A stretch of DNA of 64,000 nt from Bacteroides sp. MSB163 (GTDB taxonomy: Bacteria; Bacteroidota; Bacteroidia; Bacteroidales; Bacteroidaceae): positions 1,798,001 through 1,862,000 of the forward strand of contig NZ_CP143867.1 of the NCBI RefSeq assembly GCF_036416795.1, written 5' to 3'. The position numbers and the translations under genes are program-made. Below are positions 1-9,479 of the stretch, in pieces. Each line of letters starts with the position of its first letter. Within the stretch, counting starts at the first letter, position 1. The notes under the pieces are model-generated. The model had not been told where the DNA came from. It saw only the letters and a list, made by a program, of their open reading frames with translations, and ran no database searches.

Positions 1-68
1 TTAGTTTGTTTGATTTCATTCTATTGTTCGTTTATTCACGTTTCTTATTCCGTTTCTGATTCTCTGGA

Positions 69-3000
69 TTATCGTCCGACAGCCACTTTCTGACCTTCCA
101 ACAGGTAGATGCCACTGTCCAGTCCGTGCACTTCGTTCACGCCTTCGCGGGCTTCGATGATGCGTACGGTACGTCCGGTGACGTCGTAGATGCGGATAGT
201 ACGGTCGGCATCGGTGTTGATGTAGAGCACGCCGTCACGGCTGTAGGCTTTCGTAGCTTTGTCCGGAGTGGCGAATGGAACGTCTTCGATGCCGGTGATG
301 GTGCCGTCACCGCCGCCGATGCTGTAGAGCATGGGGGCGCTGGTAGAAGTTGCTGTCTGACCTTCATTGGTGGTGAGATAGGCACGGAAAGGATAAACGG
401 CGGGATCATCAGTGTAGCCACCGTCGTTGTAGTTTCTTACAAATACGCTCCCGGGAGCATATTGCTTTTCATCGCTTTGATACCAATTGTGTACATTTAG
501 TGCGTATACGTTTTCGCTCATCATTACTCGATCGTATGTGGGGACTAGGTTGAATTTTGTTCCTACACTGGGCTTCAAGGCTCCTTCCGTAGCGACAAGT
601 GATACACCGGCTTCATTGTTGTTGGCAAATTTCACTTCTCCATAGATGTTACTGCTGCTTGGGTATTTATCATTGTTTGGCATGCAAATCAAGTAAGGGT
701 GATTGGCTTTTATAGCCGTGGCAGCTTTGTAATTGCCATCCGTTCCCAGTTCATATAGCCAGAAAGGTAATGTTCCTGCAGTTTCGAGAGCTTGGTTTCC
801 AAAGGGAGCAAGTGGAATAATTTCCGCATCTTCGCCATATCCACGTTTAAAACTGATTTCAGTAACATCGAAGGGTAATACAATAGTCTGCCAACCGGCA
901 GCTTCTCCATATCCACTGGTAGCATTGAAGTCGCGTTCATAAGCCACTTTTTTTGCTTTTAATGCACGAGGTAGAGTAAAGGAAGGGTTACTGTATCTGG
1001 TGGATTCATCAATATGTAGTGAATCCGTTACTCCACCATAGAATATATGGTCGGCACAATTTTTATTTGTAACAGTACCACTTTCAGGTAGGAATAAATA
1101 CTTGGTATGAGCAAATACATTATTAGGGAATGGTGTGGCTGGGTTCCATACAACCGAATTGAGATTATATAATCTATCGAATGCATGCTCCTCTATTGTA
1201 CTTGTGTTTGTAGGTATTTCTATATCAGTTAGACCACTACTGTCGAATGCCTCTTTTCCGATAATGGTTACATTTTGAGGAATAGTAATTTTAGTAAGTT
1301 TTTCACAGTAACCAAAAGCTAAATGTCTTATCTCTGTTAATATTTCAGGTAAATTGATTTCTTCTAAATTTTTGCAATCTTGAAAAGCTTGGTCGTCTAT
1401 AATGGTTATGTTGTTTGGTAATATAACTTGCTTTATACTTGAACATCCGAATGCAATTCTGTAAGGGACAACAGTCATGTTTTGTGGAAACTCTATTTTG
1501 GTTAAATTATTGCAATATGCCAGGATAGATGAACCATATTCTGTTACTGTCTCTGGAAATTTAATGCTTTCCAGACCACTGCGTGAAAATGCGTTATCTT
1601 TTATGCTGGTGACTGATTCCGGTATCGTAAATGTTTTCAAATTCGGGCAATTGGCAAAAGCTCCATCTGCAATTTGTGTGGGTGTAGCGCCTTCGGCAAA
1701 TTTAACTACAGATACTCCGGTATTACTAAATCCGCTGATGATATCAATGGTTTCGGGATAGGTAACAGTAGTTAGTTTATCGCAACCACTAAAAGCATTA
1801 TCTCCTAAAGAAAGTAATCCGTTACTTAAAACAACTTCTGTTAGTGAAGTATTTGCAAAAGCCTCGCTGCCGATTGATTGTGTACTTCCGGGAATAGTAA
1901 TTTTAGATAGAGGAGTACAATTCCTGAATGCGCTATAACCTATTTTAATAAGGGAATTGGGTAATGTTACATTTTTGAGAGAGGTACATCCATCAAACAT
2001 GTTTGATGGTATTTCTGTTAAATTATTGGGCAATTGTATACTTTCTAAAGCGATGTCTTCACCGAATGCGCTATTTCCTATTTCAAAGAGATTATCTGGT
2101 AAATTAATCGTTGTAAGTTTTTGGCAATAATAGAAACACTCTCTTCCCATCGAGTTCAAACCACGTGGTAAAACTACAGTTTCTAAGGCGTCACAAGAGC
2201 GGAATGCTCTGTCTGCTAGAGATATAACTTTGTTAGGAATTGTTATAGAAGGAAGTTTGTCACATTCTCCAAAAGCATGTTCTCCTATACTGGTAAGTTC
2301 TGCACTTAACGTAACTTTTACCAAAGAGGTACAATTTTCAAAAGCTGATGTTTCGATGGAGGTAACAGCGGATGGTACTGAAATCTCTGTTAGTGAGGAA
2401 CATCCTGCAAATGCGTTATACCCAATCGTTGTTATATTAGTAGGAAGTTTGATTTCAGTCAGGGCTGTGCAATTTGCAAAAGATGGACATTCTGTAACTC
2501 CATCAGGGATGGAAATCTTGGTTAATTTCTCACAGCCGTTGAAACTACCTGCTCCAGTTAAGCCAGTAGGCAAATCAATATTTACTAAACCGGTACATCC
2601 GTTAAAAGCGCCGTTCAAAGTTTTTAGAGTAGAAGGCAAGGCAACTGTTGCAAGCTTTGCACAACCATTGAACATTCCGTAAGTAAGGCTTGGCACTCCT
2701 TCCGGAATGCTGACATCGGTTAGGGCTGTACAATTCGTAAAAATATATCCAACATAATCACCATATGCTAATGCTTGTTGAAATTCATTGTCAGGATTAT
2801 ATGCTCCTTCAAAGGTTTTGTTTCTTATTCCAAAAGTGGAGGGAAACTTCACTGTTTTTAAATTCTTACAATTCTCAAAAGCATATGTACCTATTATTTC
2901 TACTCCCTCTGGTATAGTAATAGAAGCTAATCGGGCGCAGGCAGAAAAGGCGTGTCCACCAATGCTATATAAAGTTGACGGTAACTCTACAGTCTCCAAC

Positions 3001-3452
3001 ATGGAACAGCGGGCTATTGAATAACTACTGGCAAATTCATATTTACTCCAGTTTTTACTTTTGAATTCCCCTATTTCTTCCACATTACTTGGCAATATTA
3101 ATGTTTTTAGATTGCTCATGGCAAAAAACATGTAATTACCGATTACGTTGTTTGTTGTTGTGTAGCTTTTGCCTTCATAGACAAAATAAGCACTTCCCCC
3201 TTCTACGATGCTTGCATTCTTCATGTTGAGTTTTTCCAGTGTGGGCGCTGCACCACGAATAAGTGCAATGTCTGTTCCGTTCAGTGGTCCAGTTACAGTG
3301 AGTTCGGTCAGTGTAGCCTGTTCTGACTCTGTGATTTTAGTAGAGAGCGTTCCTGCTTCTGTCAGTGTAACGTTCTTTACGGTTTGTGCATTGGCGCAGA
3401 ATATGCCTGCTAGCATGATGCATACGCTTGTGTAGAAATACTTTAATTTCAT
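69..3452 (-). CDS. BspA-like leucine-rich repeat surface protein
   Basis: A secreted protein of 1127 residues. It starts with a signal peptide (residues 1-22, ending ANAQ). From about residue 60 to 780 it is built of LRR_5 (BspA / Treponema-type) repeats of about 23 residues, recognisable as 'F.NC..L..I.IP..V..IG..AF'. Residues 830-1060 form a non-repeat region. The last 70 residues, with 'IRIYDVTGRTVR' and 'LDSGIYLL', resemble the C-terminal sorting-domain fold of type IX secretion cargo; whether that machinery exists here cannot be seen. Such proteins usually mediate adhesion or host binding. It lies 37 nt downstream of the FN3-repeat lipoprotein on the same strand, so the two are probably co-transcribed. 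The repeat part is clearly more AT-rich than the two ends of the gene. Family assignment is firm; ligand unknown. Confidence 0.85.
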   Translation of the reverse strand: MKLKYFYTSVCIMLAGIFCANAQTVKNVTLTEAGTLSTKITESEQATLTELTVTGPLNGTDIALIRGAAPTLEKLNMKNASIVEGGSAYFVYEGKSYTTTNNVIGNYMFFAMSNLKTLILPSNVEEIGEFKSKNWSKYEFASSYSIARCSMLETVELPSTLYSIGGHAFSACARLASITIPEGVEIIGTYAFENCKNLKTVKFPSTFGIRNKTFEGAYNPDNEFQQALAYGDYVGYIFTNCTALTDVSIPEGVPSLTYGMFNGCAKLATVALPSTLKTLNGAFNGCTGLVNIDLPTGLTGAGSFNGCEKLTKISIPDGVTECPSFANCTALTEIKLPTNITTIGYNAFAGCSSLTEISVPSAVTSIETSAFENCTSLVKVTLSAELTSIGEHAFGECDKLPSITIPNKVISLADRAFRSCDALETVVLPRGLNSMGRECFYYCQKLTTINLPDNLFEIGNSAFGEDIALESIQLPNNLTEIPSNMFDGCTSLKNVTLPNSLIKIGYSAFRNCTPLSKITIPGSTQSIGSEAFANTSLTEVVLSNGLLSLGDNAFSGCDKLTTVTYPETIDIISGFSNTGVSVVKFAEGATPTQIADGAFANCPNLKTFTIPESVTSIKDNAFSRSGLESIKFPETVTEYGSSILAYCNNLTKIEFPQNMTVVPYRIAFGCSSIKQVILPNNITIIDDQAFQDCKNLEEINLPEILTEIRHLAFGYCEKLTKITIPQNVTIIGKEAFDSSGLTDIEIPTNTSTIEEHAFDRLYNLNSVVWNPATPFPNNVFAHTKYLFLPESGTVTNKNCADHIFYGGVTDSLHIDESTRYSNPSFTLPRALKAKKVAYERDFNATSGYGEAAGWQTIVLPFDVTEISFKRGYGEDAEIIPLAPFGNQALETAGTLPFWLYELGTDGNYKAATAIKANHPYLICMPNNDKYPSSSNIYGEVKFANNNEAGVSLVATEGALKPSVGTKFNLVPTYDRVMMSENVYALNVHNWYQSDEKQYAPGSVFVRNYNDGGYTDDPAVYPFRAYLTTNEGQTATSTSAPMLYSIGGGDGTITGIEDVPFATPDKATKAYSRDGVLYINTDADRTIRIYDVTGRTVRIIEAREGVNEVHGLDSGIYLLEGQKVAVGR

Positions 3453-3489
3453 AATCGTATATGTTTTTATTATTATTCATAATTGTTGT

Positions 3490-6144
3490 TTATCTTTTAT
3501 TACGGCTTAGTGGATCTGGAGTGGGGTTATCACCATCTCCCGGTCCGGGCTTACTGTCATCTTCGGTGGTGAAGTAAGCTTCGTTTCCATAACTGATACC
3601 TTTACTGTTTCGGGCATATGCACGAACGCGATAAGAGGTCTTTGCAGTAAGTCCTTCCAATAGATGGCTCATTTGATTACCTTGAGTAGTAATCGGCACC
3701 ACATTGCTTTCGATGGTAGGTATACCTTCTGTATCGAGGCACCAACAGAAACCTTTCTCAGTTATTGCAGTTCCTCCATCATTATTTATTTGGGCCTTGA
3801 TACGTACATAGGTCGTGTGAATATTGCTTACATTGGTATAACTTACACTTGGAAGTTTGATTCCGTCATTGTCACCAGGAAGCGGATTGTCTCCTGCTCC
3901 GGGTGGTAACTTGTCTGTGGTGAAGGGTGAACTGTAAGTCTCCGTCGTCCCATTCTTATTAGTCGCATATCCGTATACTCGATAAGACGTGTTTTCCGTC
4001 AGTCCGGTAATCGTTCCCGTCACCATCTTTCCGTTGAGGGTACCCTTTGCGGTGGTTTCTTCGCCCCCATTGGCAGCCCGCCATTTGAATCCGTAGTCTG
4101 TCAGCTCCGCATTTCCGGTGGCGGTGACTTCAAACTCGAAACTCAGGCTGTAGGCTTCCGTCTTGGTGCACTTCAATTCGCTTACGGTGGCGGTGGTGCT
4201 GCTTCCCGTCTCGAATGAAAGCATACTGCTATAGCCTGTTCCTACGCTGTTCTTCGCGTATGCGCGTATATTATATAAGGTGGAATAGCTCAACCCTGTC
4301 AGTTGTGCGGTGAAATCCTCCTTTGTGTCTTTTGATACGAACTTGAGCGAGTATCCGTCGTCTACGCTTGGAGTCTGTCCGGCAGCTACCACGAATCCGC
4401 GTTCGGTAATGGTTTCTCCTTCACCGCCCAGGTTGGAAATGGTGGCTGAGGCTTTCGCGTTATCATCATTAATGGAGGATATGTTCAGGCCATTCAGTGT
4501 AGGTTCAGTATGCTTTGTAGTCGTAAACTGCTCTACTGTACTGTAGCCTGTGCCCTTGGCATTGATGGCGTACGCACGTACGTAGTAAGTGATACCACCC
4601 TGCAAACCGTTGAGGCTGACGAGAATATTGTTATCCGCTTCCGTAGATGTGATTTTCTGATCATCTACTGTCGGTTCATGCTTCGTGCTGCTGTAGCAAA
4701 TACCTTTCTCCGTCACTTCCAGTCCGCCATTGGTAGCGATACTTGCGCGTACTTTGGCACCTGTTTCCGTCTTGTCATATACAGAAGGTTTTCCAAGTGT
4801 AGGAGCAAACGTGGTTTCAGTATTGAACTGGATATCACCGCTATAGAAGGTACCGTCGCGGGTAATTGCATACGCGCGGGCATGGTAAGTATCTCCTTCC
4901 GCCAGCCCGGTGACGGTAGCGGTCACCTTATGTTCTGTACTGCTGTCCGTAACCTTGTCTCCATCGGTGGAAGGATTTGCCGCTTTACCGTAACAGATAC
5001 CTTTTTCTGTTACTATGCTAAAGGACTCGTACGCCATCTGTGCGGTAATAGTAGCTGAAGAAGAAGTCAGGGCCGTGACGGTAGCTTGTGTAAGTGATAC
5101 CACCTGCTCTTTGTCAGTCGTGAACTCTACTGTTGCACTGTAGCCTACGCCTTTCTCGCTTTTGGCATACGCCCGCATATAGTATTTGGTACTGGCTGTC
5201 AACTCCTTCAGGGTAGCAGAGAATCCCTTGGCACCGTCTTGCGCTTGCACGCACTGGCTTCCTTCGATAGTGGGCTGACGGCTTTCGGTACTGTAGCAGA
5301 AGCCATATTCTGTAACCGTAAAACCATGGTCTTCAGTGACCGCACCCATGCAGACGGCCTCGTACGCAACGACTTCCACTGGCTTATTGGCAAGGCTACC
5401 CGAACCGTTGGCAATGACCATTGGGATTTTCTGTTGACTGGTAGTGAACCTGACAGACTCACCGTAGCCTGTTCCTGCGTCATTGGTGGCATAAGGACGG
5501 ACGATGTAGGTAGTATTAGCTGCCAGATCCGATAACGTTACTTCAAACTTATCGCCAATCACCAGTTTGGTGTTATCGTCGAGGGTTGGCTCGCCGGCGT
5601 TCTCCACGTACATGGCATAGGCAAACCCACGTACCGTAGGTTCGTAGCCGCCATTATCCGTAATGGTGGCAGTGAGTGTGGCGCCGTTTTCGGTCACCTC
5701 AGTTGCTTCGGCAATGCTTAGTGAAGGCGGAATGGCGTCTTCGGTGTTGAAACTACTGGTCTTTCCCTTGACAACGGATTTACCGCTGCGGGCAAAGATG
5801 CAATAATAATACTTTTCTCCGGGCTTCAGTCCTTGGACTGCGGCAGTATAGTTATTGCCGTCTCCCGGGGTAGCGTTCGCTTCTTGTGCGTTGCTCAAGC
5901 TGGCTGATGTGGAATAAAGGAAGCCTATTTTCAGTTCTCCGGTACTGCCGGGATGCTTCACCACCGTTCCTTGGAAAGTAGCTCCAAAACGGCTCAAACC
6001 CGTAACACTGTTAGTAGTCAGTGTCGGTGAATAGACTGAAGGCTCTTTGTCCTCTTCACAACCCATCATGAACGGCAACAAGAACAATAGCATACATACA
6101 TGTCTAACGACGTGCGCATGCCTAAATGCGTATTGTTGACCCAT
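3490..6144 (-). CDS. Lipoprotein with eight FN3-like repeats
   Basis: An 884-residue protein. The N-terminus has a basic stretch, a short hydrophobic segment and a lipobox (FMMGC, Cys29), so it is probably an outer-membrane lipoprotein. The remainder is eight tandem beta-sandwich units of about 85-95 residues, each containing 'TE.G.CY', 'GL..GT.YYVRAYA' and ending 'F.TT', like the fibronectin-type-III-like repeats of Bacteroidetes surface proteins. Gly/Pro/Asp-rich linkers precede the last unit and form the C-terminal tail. No catalytic motif is visible, so a structural or adhesive role is inferred. It is the upstream gene of a pair with the LRR protein. A -7 promoter box lies about 40 nt before the start. 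The adjacent repeats are similar enough in sequence to allow recombination. Confidence 0.8.
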   Translation of the reverse strand: MGQQYAFRHAHVVRHVCMLLFLLPFMMGCEEDKEPSVYSPTLTTNSVTGLSRFGATFQGTVVKHPGSTGELKIGFLYSTSASLSNAQEANATPGDGNNYTAAVQGLKPGEKYYYCIFARSGKSVVKGKTSSFNTEDAIPPSLSIAEATEVTENGATLTATITDNGGYEPTVRGFAYAMYVENAGEPTLDDNTKLVIGDKFEVTLSDLAANTTYIVRPYATNDAGTGYGESVRFTTSQQKIPMVIANGSGSLANKPVEVVAYEAVCMGAVTEDHGFTVTEYGFCYSTESRQPTIEGSQCVQAQDGAKGFSATLKELTASTKYYMRAYAKSEKGVGYSATVEFTTDKEQVVSLTQATVTALTSSSATITAQMAYESFSIVTEKGICYGKAANPSTDGDKVTDSSTEHKVTATVTGLAEGDTYHARAYAITRDGTFYSGDIQFNTETTFAPTLGKPSVYDKTETGAKVRASIATNGGLEVTEKGICYSSTKHEPTVDDQKITSTEADNNILVSLNGLQGGITYYVRAYAINAKGTGYSTVEQFTTTKHTEPTLNGLNISSINDDNAKASATISNLGGEGETITERGFVVAAGQTPSVDDGYSLKFVSKDTKEDFTAQLTGLSYSTLYNIRAYAKNSVGTGYSSMLSFETGSSTTATVSELKCTKTEAYSLSFEFEVTATGNAELTDYGFKWRAANGGEETTAKGTLNGKMVTGTITGLTENTSYRVYGYATNKNGTTETYSSPFTTDKLPPGAGDNPLPGDNDGIKLPSVSYTNVSNIHTTYVRIKAQINNDGGTAITEKGFCWCLDTEGIPTIESNVVPITTQGNQMSHLLEGLTAKTSYRVRAYARNSKGISYGNEAYFTTEDDSKPGPGDGDNPTPDPLSRNKR

Positions 6145-6183
6145 AAATTAAGTGTGTAAAATGTTGTTTAATATTCTTCGTTA

Positions 6184-6191
6184 CAAATATA
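6184..6191 (-). promoter_or_regulatory. -7 promoter box (TATATTTG)
   Basis: On the minus strand this reads TATATTTG, a match to the Bacteroides -7 consensus TAnnTTTG, 40 nt before the FN3-repeat lipoprotein start at 6144. No clear -33 TTTG was found at the usual distance, so support is moderate. Confidence 0.45.
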
Positions 6192-6328
6192 TATATAATT
6201 TTTGTCCCATTATTCTTTTTTTATCTCAATAATTAAAAGATGTTAGTAAAATATTTTATTTGTAACGGAAAACCGTGACAAAAGTGTTGCTGTTCGGCTA
6301 TTTTATTGTATGTTCATCATAGAGTAGT

Positions 6329-6384
6329 ACAGAGTCCCATAGAGTTTTGATTTCAAATCAATCTAAAACTCTGTGGGACTCTGT
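6329..6384 (-). terminator. Long hairpin after the LPP20-like gene
   Basis: Arms 6329-6348 and 6365-6384 are complementary over 20 positions with one wobble (ACAGAGTCCC... pairing with ...GGGACTCTGT), with a 16-nt loop. It begins 15 nt beyond the stop of the gene at 6399, which fits a transcription end or mRNA-stabilising hairpin. There is no good T-run, so it may not be a classical intrinsic terminator. Palindromes of this kind appear to recur between genes in Bacteroides. Confidence 0.55.
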
Positions 6385-6398
6385 GGTGAAATAGAGAA

Positions 6399-8231
6399 TC
6401 AGAAGTGGCTTAAATCTATCAATCCGAAGTTCGGATCCTTTTCCGGCTGCCAGGTACGTACGTGGATCACCGGTTCTTTAGGGTTGTTCAGGTCTACCAT
6501 CAGGAACAGATAGCCCGTATCTCCGTAGCTGGACGAGAAGTAATCCTGCTTGATCTGAATGCCGTAGATCTCGCCTCCTACACCCGACTTGCGAACTTGG
6601 TTGTCGGCAAAGCGGAGGTTGATAAATTCCGAGCTACGGAAAATGTGCTGTAATTTCTTCATGTATTCCGACTTTGTCTGGCGGGTATACTTTACGGCTT
6701 GCTTGCTCATGACCTGTCCTTCGTTGCTGGCAGTGTGTTTCAGTACTGAACCGGTGATAATCAAGGCATCATCAGAGAAAATGCTGTTGATATAATCGTA
6801 GCGCTTCAAAGCATAAGCCGTCTTATAACTTTCGAGGAAGTTGATAAGTACGTTGCGAACGGTATCGTTCCAGGAAGTCTGGTTCATGATATCATCTACG
6901 GCAGGTTTGTTGAGGCCGAAGGAGAGGCAATCTATCTTGCCTTCCTTGTTCAGAGTAAACACTACATCTTCTACAAACGTGCGCTGGTTACTGAACTTGA
7001 AACTCATGGGCAGACTGCGGCAAGTTACTTCCCCATTGCACTCTAAGAATCTGAATTCCGGTTCGTTGATGATTTTGCCTTGTCCGTATTTGATGAGACG
7101 GTTGAACATATCGTATCCGCTTTCGGTACATAAGGATTGTATATCGGTGAAATTTCGTGTGCGAATAGCTTTTTCCACTTTCTTCATGGTGTCGTCGTAG
7201 GCTGCGGATTCCATGGTGGACAGATAATGCATACCGCTGTTTGTGGTGGTGGCACTGTCTGACTCTGCCATTAAGGCTTCCTCGGTCTTCTCTTCGCCGG
7301 GTTTCGGCTCTTCCCCTTCCAGTTTCAAGGCGCAGTTGCGCATGGCTATGGGGTTGACGGTTCCCATCACTTCGGACAGCTCGTTGTCGATATTTGCCTC
7401 ACCTTCAAACATATACTCGGTGCGCAGTTGCAGATTGCGGGCGTTGGCAAGTACGGGAAGTTCCACGATGCCTGTGCCGTCTTTGGCTGAGAAGATATTG
7501 GACCAGTCGCGACCGTCGAAATAAGTGTAATCGTAGTTGCGGGCGGGCTGTCCTTTATAGAGTACTTTGAGGTTGATTGTTTTCAGATCACCGTCCAGAT
7601 GGGTGCTTTCCATGCTTACTTTCAGATTGGAGAAGATGTCGTTCATCTGTTTGGGAATCCAGGTGGTGAGTAAAAGGTCTTTGCCTTCCTCATCTTTCAT
7701 GGTGAGGAAGTTGCCGTCGGGATAGCTTTGGAGCAGGACGAGTGCCCAGTAATAGTAGCGCAGGGCGTCGGCTACTTGCGCTTTTTTCTCGGCGCGGATG
7801 GCTTCCTGGGCGAAGTCGAGTATCTTTGTCTTGCGTCCGTCGAAGATGCGTTGTATTTCAGCCACTTTAATGTAGCGCATGACAACGGCTTCCGGTTCGT
7901 TTTGTATCACGATGCGGCGGGTGTTGTTCAACGTGGCACGTGAGTAGGTGTTAATGACGGACTTGAATGTCTCGTCCACGGTTGCTTGATCACCGCTCAT
8001 TCCGCCTTCGGTCAGTTGTTCGAACTTGGAAGATACGTTGGTAGATATCTGGCTGATCAGCGCAGCAAGTGCTTCATTATCGGCTTTTTTCAGGGTAGCG
8101 GCGTTTCCCGTACCCCAGATGTAGTCTTTGCTGGTTTGTATTTCTTCAATGGATTGTCCTTTTGCGGCAAGGGCAATAAATAAGAATGTAACGATGATAA
8201 ATGCGCTCCTTTTCATGTTGTTGCTTTTCAT
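6399..8231 (-). CDS. LPP20-like exported protein
   Basis: A protein of 610 residues. A signal peptide follows the second Met (MKRSAF..., ATG at 8216), ending about AKGQS. That start is preferred because the likely -7 box at 8249-8256 would leave only about 10 nt of leader before 8231. Residues about 30-130 ('IWGTGNAATLKKADNEALAAL', repeated Ser/Thr, Glu-rich helix) look like the LPP20 family of exported proteins. The remaining residues show two globular regions separated by a Glu/Lys/Pro-rich linker around 310-330, and no enzyme motif. Function unknown; a cell-envelope role is inferred from export and family. It has its own promoter and a 3' hairpin, so it is probably monocistronic. Confidence 0.6.
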   Translation of the reverse strand: MKSNNMKRSAFIIVTFLFIALAAKGQSIEEIQTSKDYIWGTGNAATLKKADNEALAALISQISTNVSSKFEQLTEGGMSGDQATVDETFKSVINTYSRATLNNTRRIVIQNEPEAVVMRYIKVAEIQRIFDGRKTKILDFAQEAIRAEKKAQVADALRYYYWALVLLQSYPDGNFLTMKDEEGKDLLLTTWIPKQMNDIFSNLKVSMESTHLDGDLKTINLKVLYKGQPARNYDYTYFDGRDWSNIFSAKDGTGIVELPVLANARNLQLRTEYMFEGEANIDNELSEVMGTVNPIAMRNCALKLEGEEPKPGEEKTEEALMAESDSATTTNSGMHYLSTMESAAYDDTMKKVEKAIRTRNFTDIQSLCTESGYDMFNRLIKYGQGKIINEPEFRFLECNGEVTCRSLPMSFKFSNQRTFVEDVVFTLNKEGKIDCLSFGLNKPAVDDIMNQTSWNDTVRNVLINFLESYKTAYALKRYDYINSIFSDDALIITGSVLKHTASNEGQVMSKQAVKYTRQTKSEYMKKLQHIFRSSEFINLRFADNQVRKSGVGGEIYGIQIKQDYFSSSYGDTGYLFLMVDLNNPKEPVIHVRTWQPEKDPNFGLIDLSHF

Positions 8232-8248
8232 GTTGTTTCAATTCTTTG

Positions 8249-8256
8249 CAAAAGTA
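8249..8256 (-). promoter_or_regulatory. -7 promoter box (TACTTTTG)
   Basis: The minus strand reads TACTTTTG, matching TAnnTTTG, upstream of the LPP20-like gene. It helps choose the downstream Met at 8216 as the translation start. Confidence 0.5.
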
Positions 8257-8337
8257 GGAACTTTTTTCTATAAAGTAGCATTTCAGTAAGTTATTTTTTA
8301 TGCCTGTCAAGGGATACTCGTAATTGTATTCTTTGAA

Positions 8338-8381
8338 TTGTATCCGGGCCGTACCCGAACCGTATCTGGTCCGGATAGATA
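8338..8381. repeat. Two degenerate 22-nt repeat units
   Basis: Units 8338-8359 and 8360-8381 share GTATC, GG, CCG and A at the same offsets. This is the shortest of the 22-nt-period loci in the window. It sits just beyond the dusB stop codon and upstream of the LPP20-like gene. Only two units are visible, so chance cannot be excluded. Confidence 0.35.
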
Positions 8382-8399
8382 TTGGAGGGCGTTTAGGAG

Positions 8400-9389
8400 T
8401 TATGCGGGTGAATGAAGTATGGGGGCAATATCGTCGAATATACGGAACAATTCTTCTTTCGTCTCTGCCCGCAGCATGGCAATACGCGTTTCCCGGAAAT
8501 TGGGTATCCCCTTGAACAGCGGACTTGCAGCAAGGTGGCGACGTACATGCAGGATTCCTCTTCTTTCATCCAGCAGATTGACGCTGTCCACTACCTCCTG
8601 GCGTAACACATCCAGTTTCCACTCGGCACTTAGTGGTGGCAACTCCTCACCCGTTTCCAGATAATGCCTCACCTCCTTGAATATCCATGGGCGGCCAAAG
8701 CTGGCACGGCCTATCATGATGGCATCCACTCCATAAAGATCGAAACACTCCTTTGCCCTTTGGGGAGTGGTGACGTCACCGTTACCAATGATGGGGATAT
8801 GCATACGCGGATTTTTCTTTACTTCGCCGATAAGTGTCCAGTCCGCCTCACCGGTGTACATCTGCGCACGGGTACGGCCGTGTATGGTAAGTGCGGCAAT
8901 GCCGCAATCCTGTAATTGCTCTGCCAGTTCCACGATAATCTTGCTGTTCGCATCCCAGCCCAGGCGGGTTTTTACGCTCACCGGTATCTTCACGGCATCT
9001 ACCACGGCACGGGTAATTTCCAGCATCTTGGGAATATTCTGCAACATACCCGCACCGGCTCCCTTGCCCGCTACACGCTTCACGGGACAACCGAAGTTAA
9101 TATCGAGAATATCCGGACGCGCCTCTTCTACGATGCGGGCGGCTTCCACCATGGTTTCGGTATCTTTGCCATATATCTGTATGGCTACCGGCCGTTCTTC
9201 ATCACTGATATTCAGCTTCTGTTCGGTCTTGCTGACGGAGCGTATCAGGGCATCGGCAGATACGAATTCCGTGTACACCATGTCGGCACCGAACTTCTTG
9301 CACATCAACCGGAATGCAGGGTCGGTGACATCCTCCATCGGAGCTAAAAATATGGGGCGTTCGCCCAGGTCTATGTGGCCTATCTTCAT
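8400..9389 (-). CDS. dusB: tRNA-dihydrouridine synthase
   Basis: A 329-residue FMN-dependent enzyme that reduces uridine to dihydrouridine in the D-loop of tRNA. The TIM-barrel start 'IFLAPMEDVTDPAFR' (13-27) is typical of Dus proteins. The catalytic Cys is Cys101 in 'INFGCPVKRV', and the FMN-phosphate signatures 'IGNGDVTTP' and 'GVDAIMIGRASFGRPW' follow. Length and motif order fit the DusB subgroup that is common in Bacteroidetes. It is transcribed divergently from the DUF2059 gene with promoter boxes for both strands in the 90-nt gap. The 3' end lies 169 nt before the LPP20-like gene start. No oddity in the reading frame. Confidence 0.93.
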   Translation of the reverse strand: MKIGHIDLGERPIFLAPMEDVTDPAFRLMCKKFGADMVYTEFVSADALIRSVSKTEQKLNISDEERPVAIQIYGKDTETMVEAARIVEEARPDILDINFGCPVKRVAGKGAGAGMLQNIPKMLEITRAVVDAVKIPVSVKTRLGWDANSKIIVELAEQLQDCGIAALTIHGRTRAQMYTGEADWTLIGEVKKNPRMHIPIIGNGDVTTPQRAKECFDLYGVDAIMIGRASFGRPWIFKEVRHYLETGEELPPLSAEWKLDVLRQEVVDSVNLLDERRGILHVRRHLAASPLFKGIPNFRETRIAMLRAETKEELFRIFDDIAPILHSPA

Positions 9390-9420
9390 GAATCGATTGA
9401 ACTAAATGATTATTTCGCTG

Positions 9421-9428
9421 CAAAAATA
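9421..9428 (-). promoter_or_regulatory. -7 box for dusB (TATTTTTG)
   Basis: The minus strand reads TATTTTTG, 32-39 nt before the dusB start at 9389. Together with the plus-strand box at 9441-9448 it makes a compact divergent promoter region. Confidence 0.55.
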
Positions 9429-9440
9429 CGGAAAAAAGCC

Positions 9441-9448
9441 TACCTTTG
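9441..9448 (+). promoter_or_regulatory. -7 box for the DUF2059 gene (TACCTTTG)
   Basis: TACCTTTG matches TAnnTTTG and lies 32 nt before the ATG at 9480, the normal distance for Bacteroides promoters. Confidence 0.6.
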
Positions 9449-9479
9449 TATCATTCATTTATTTAACTAATATGGAATT

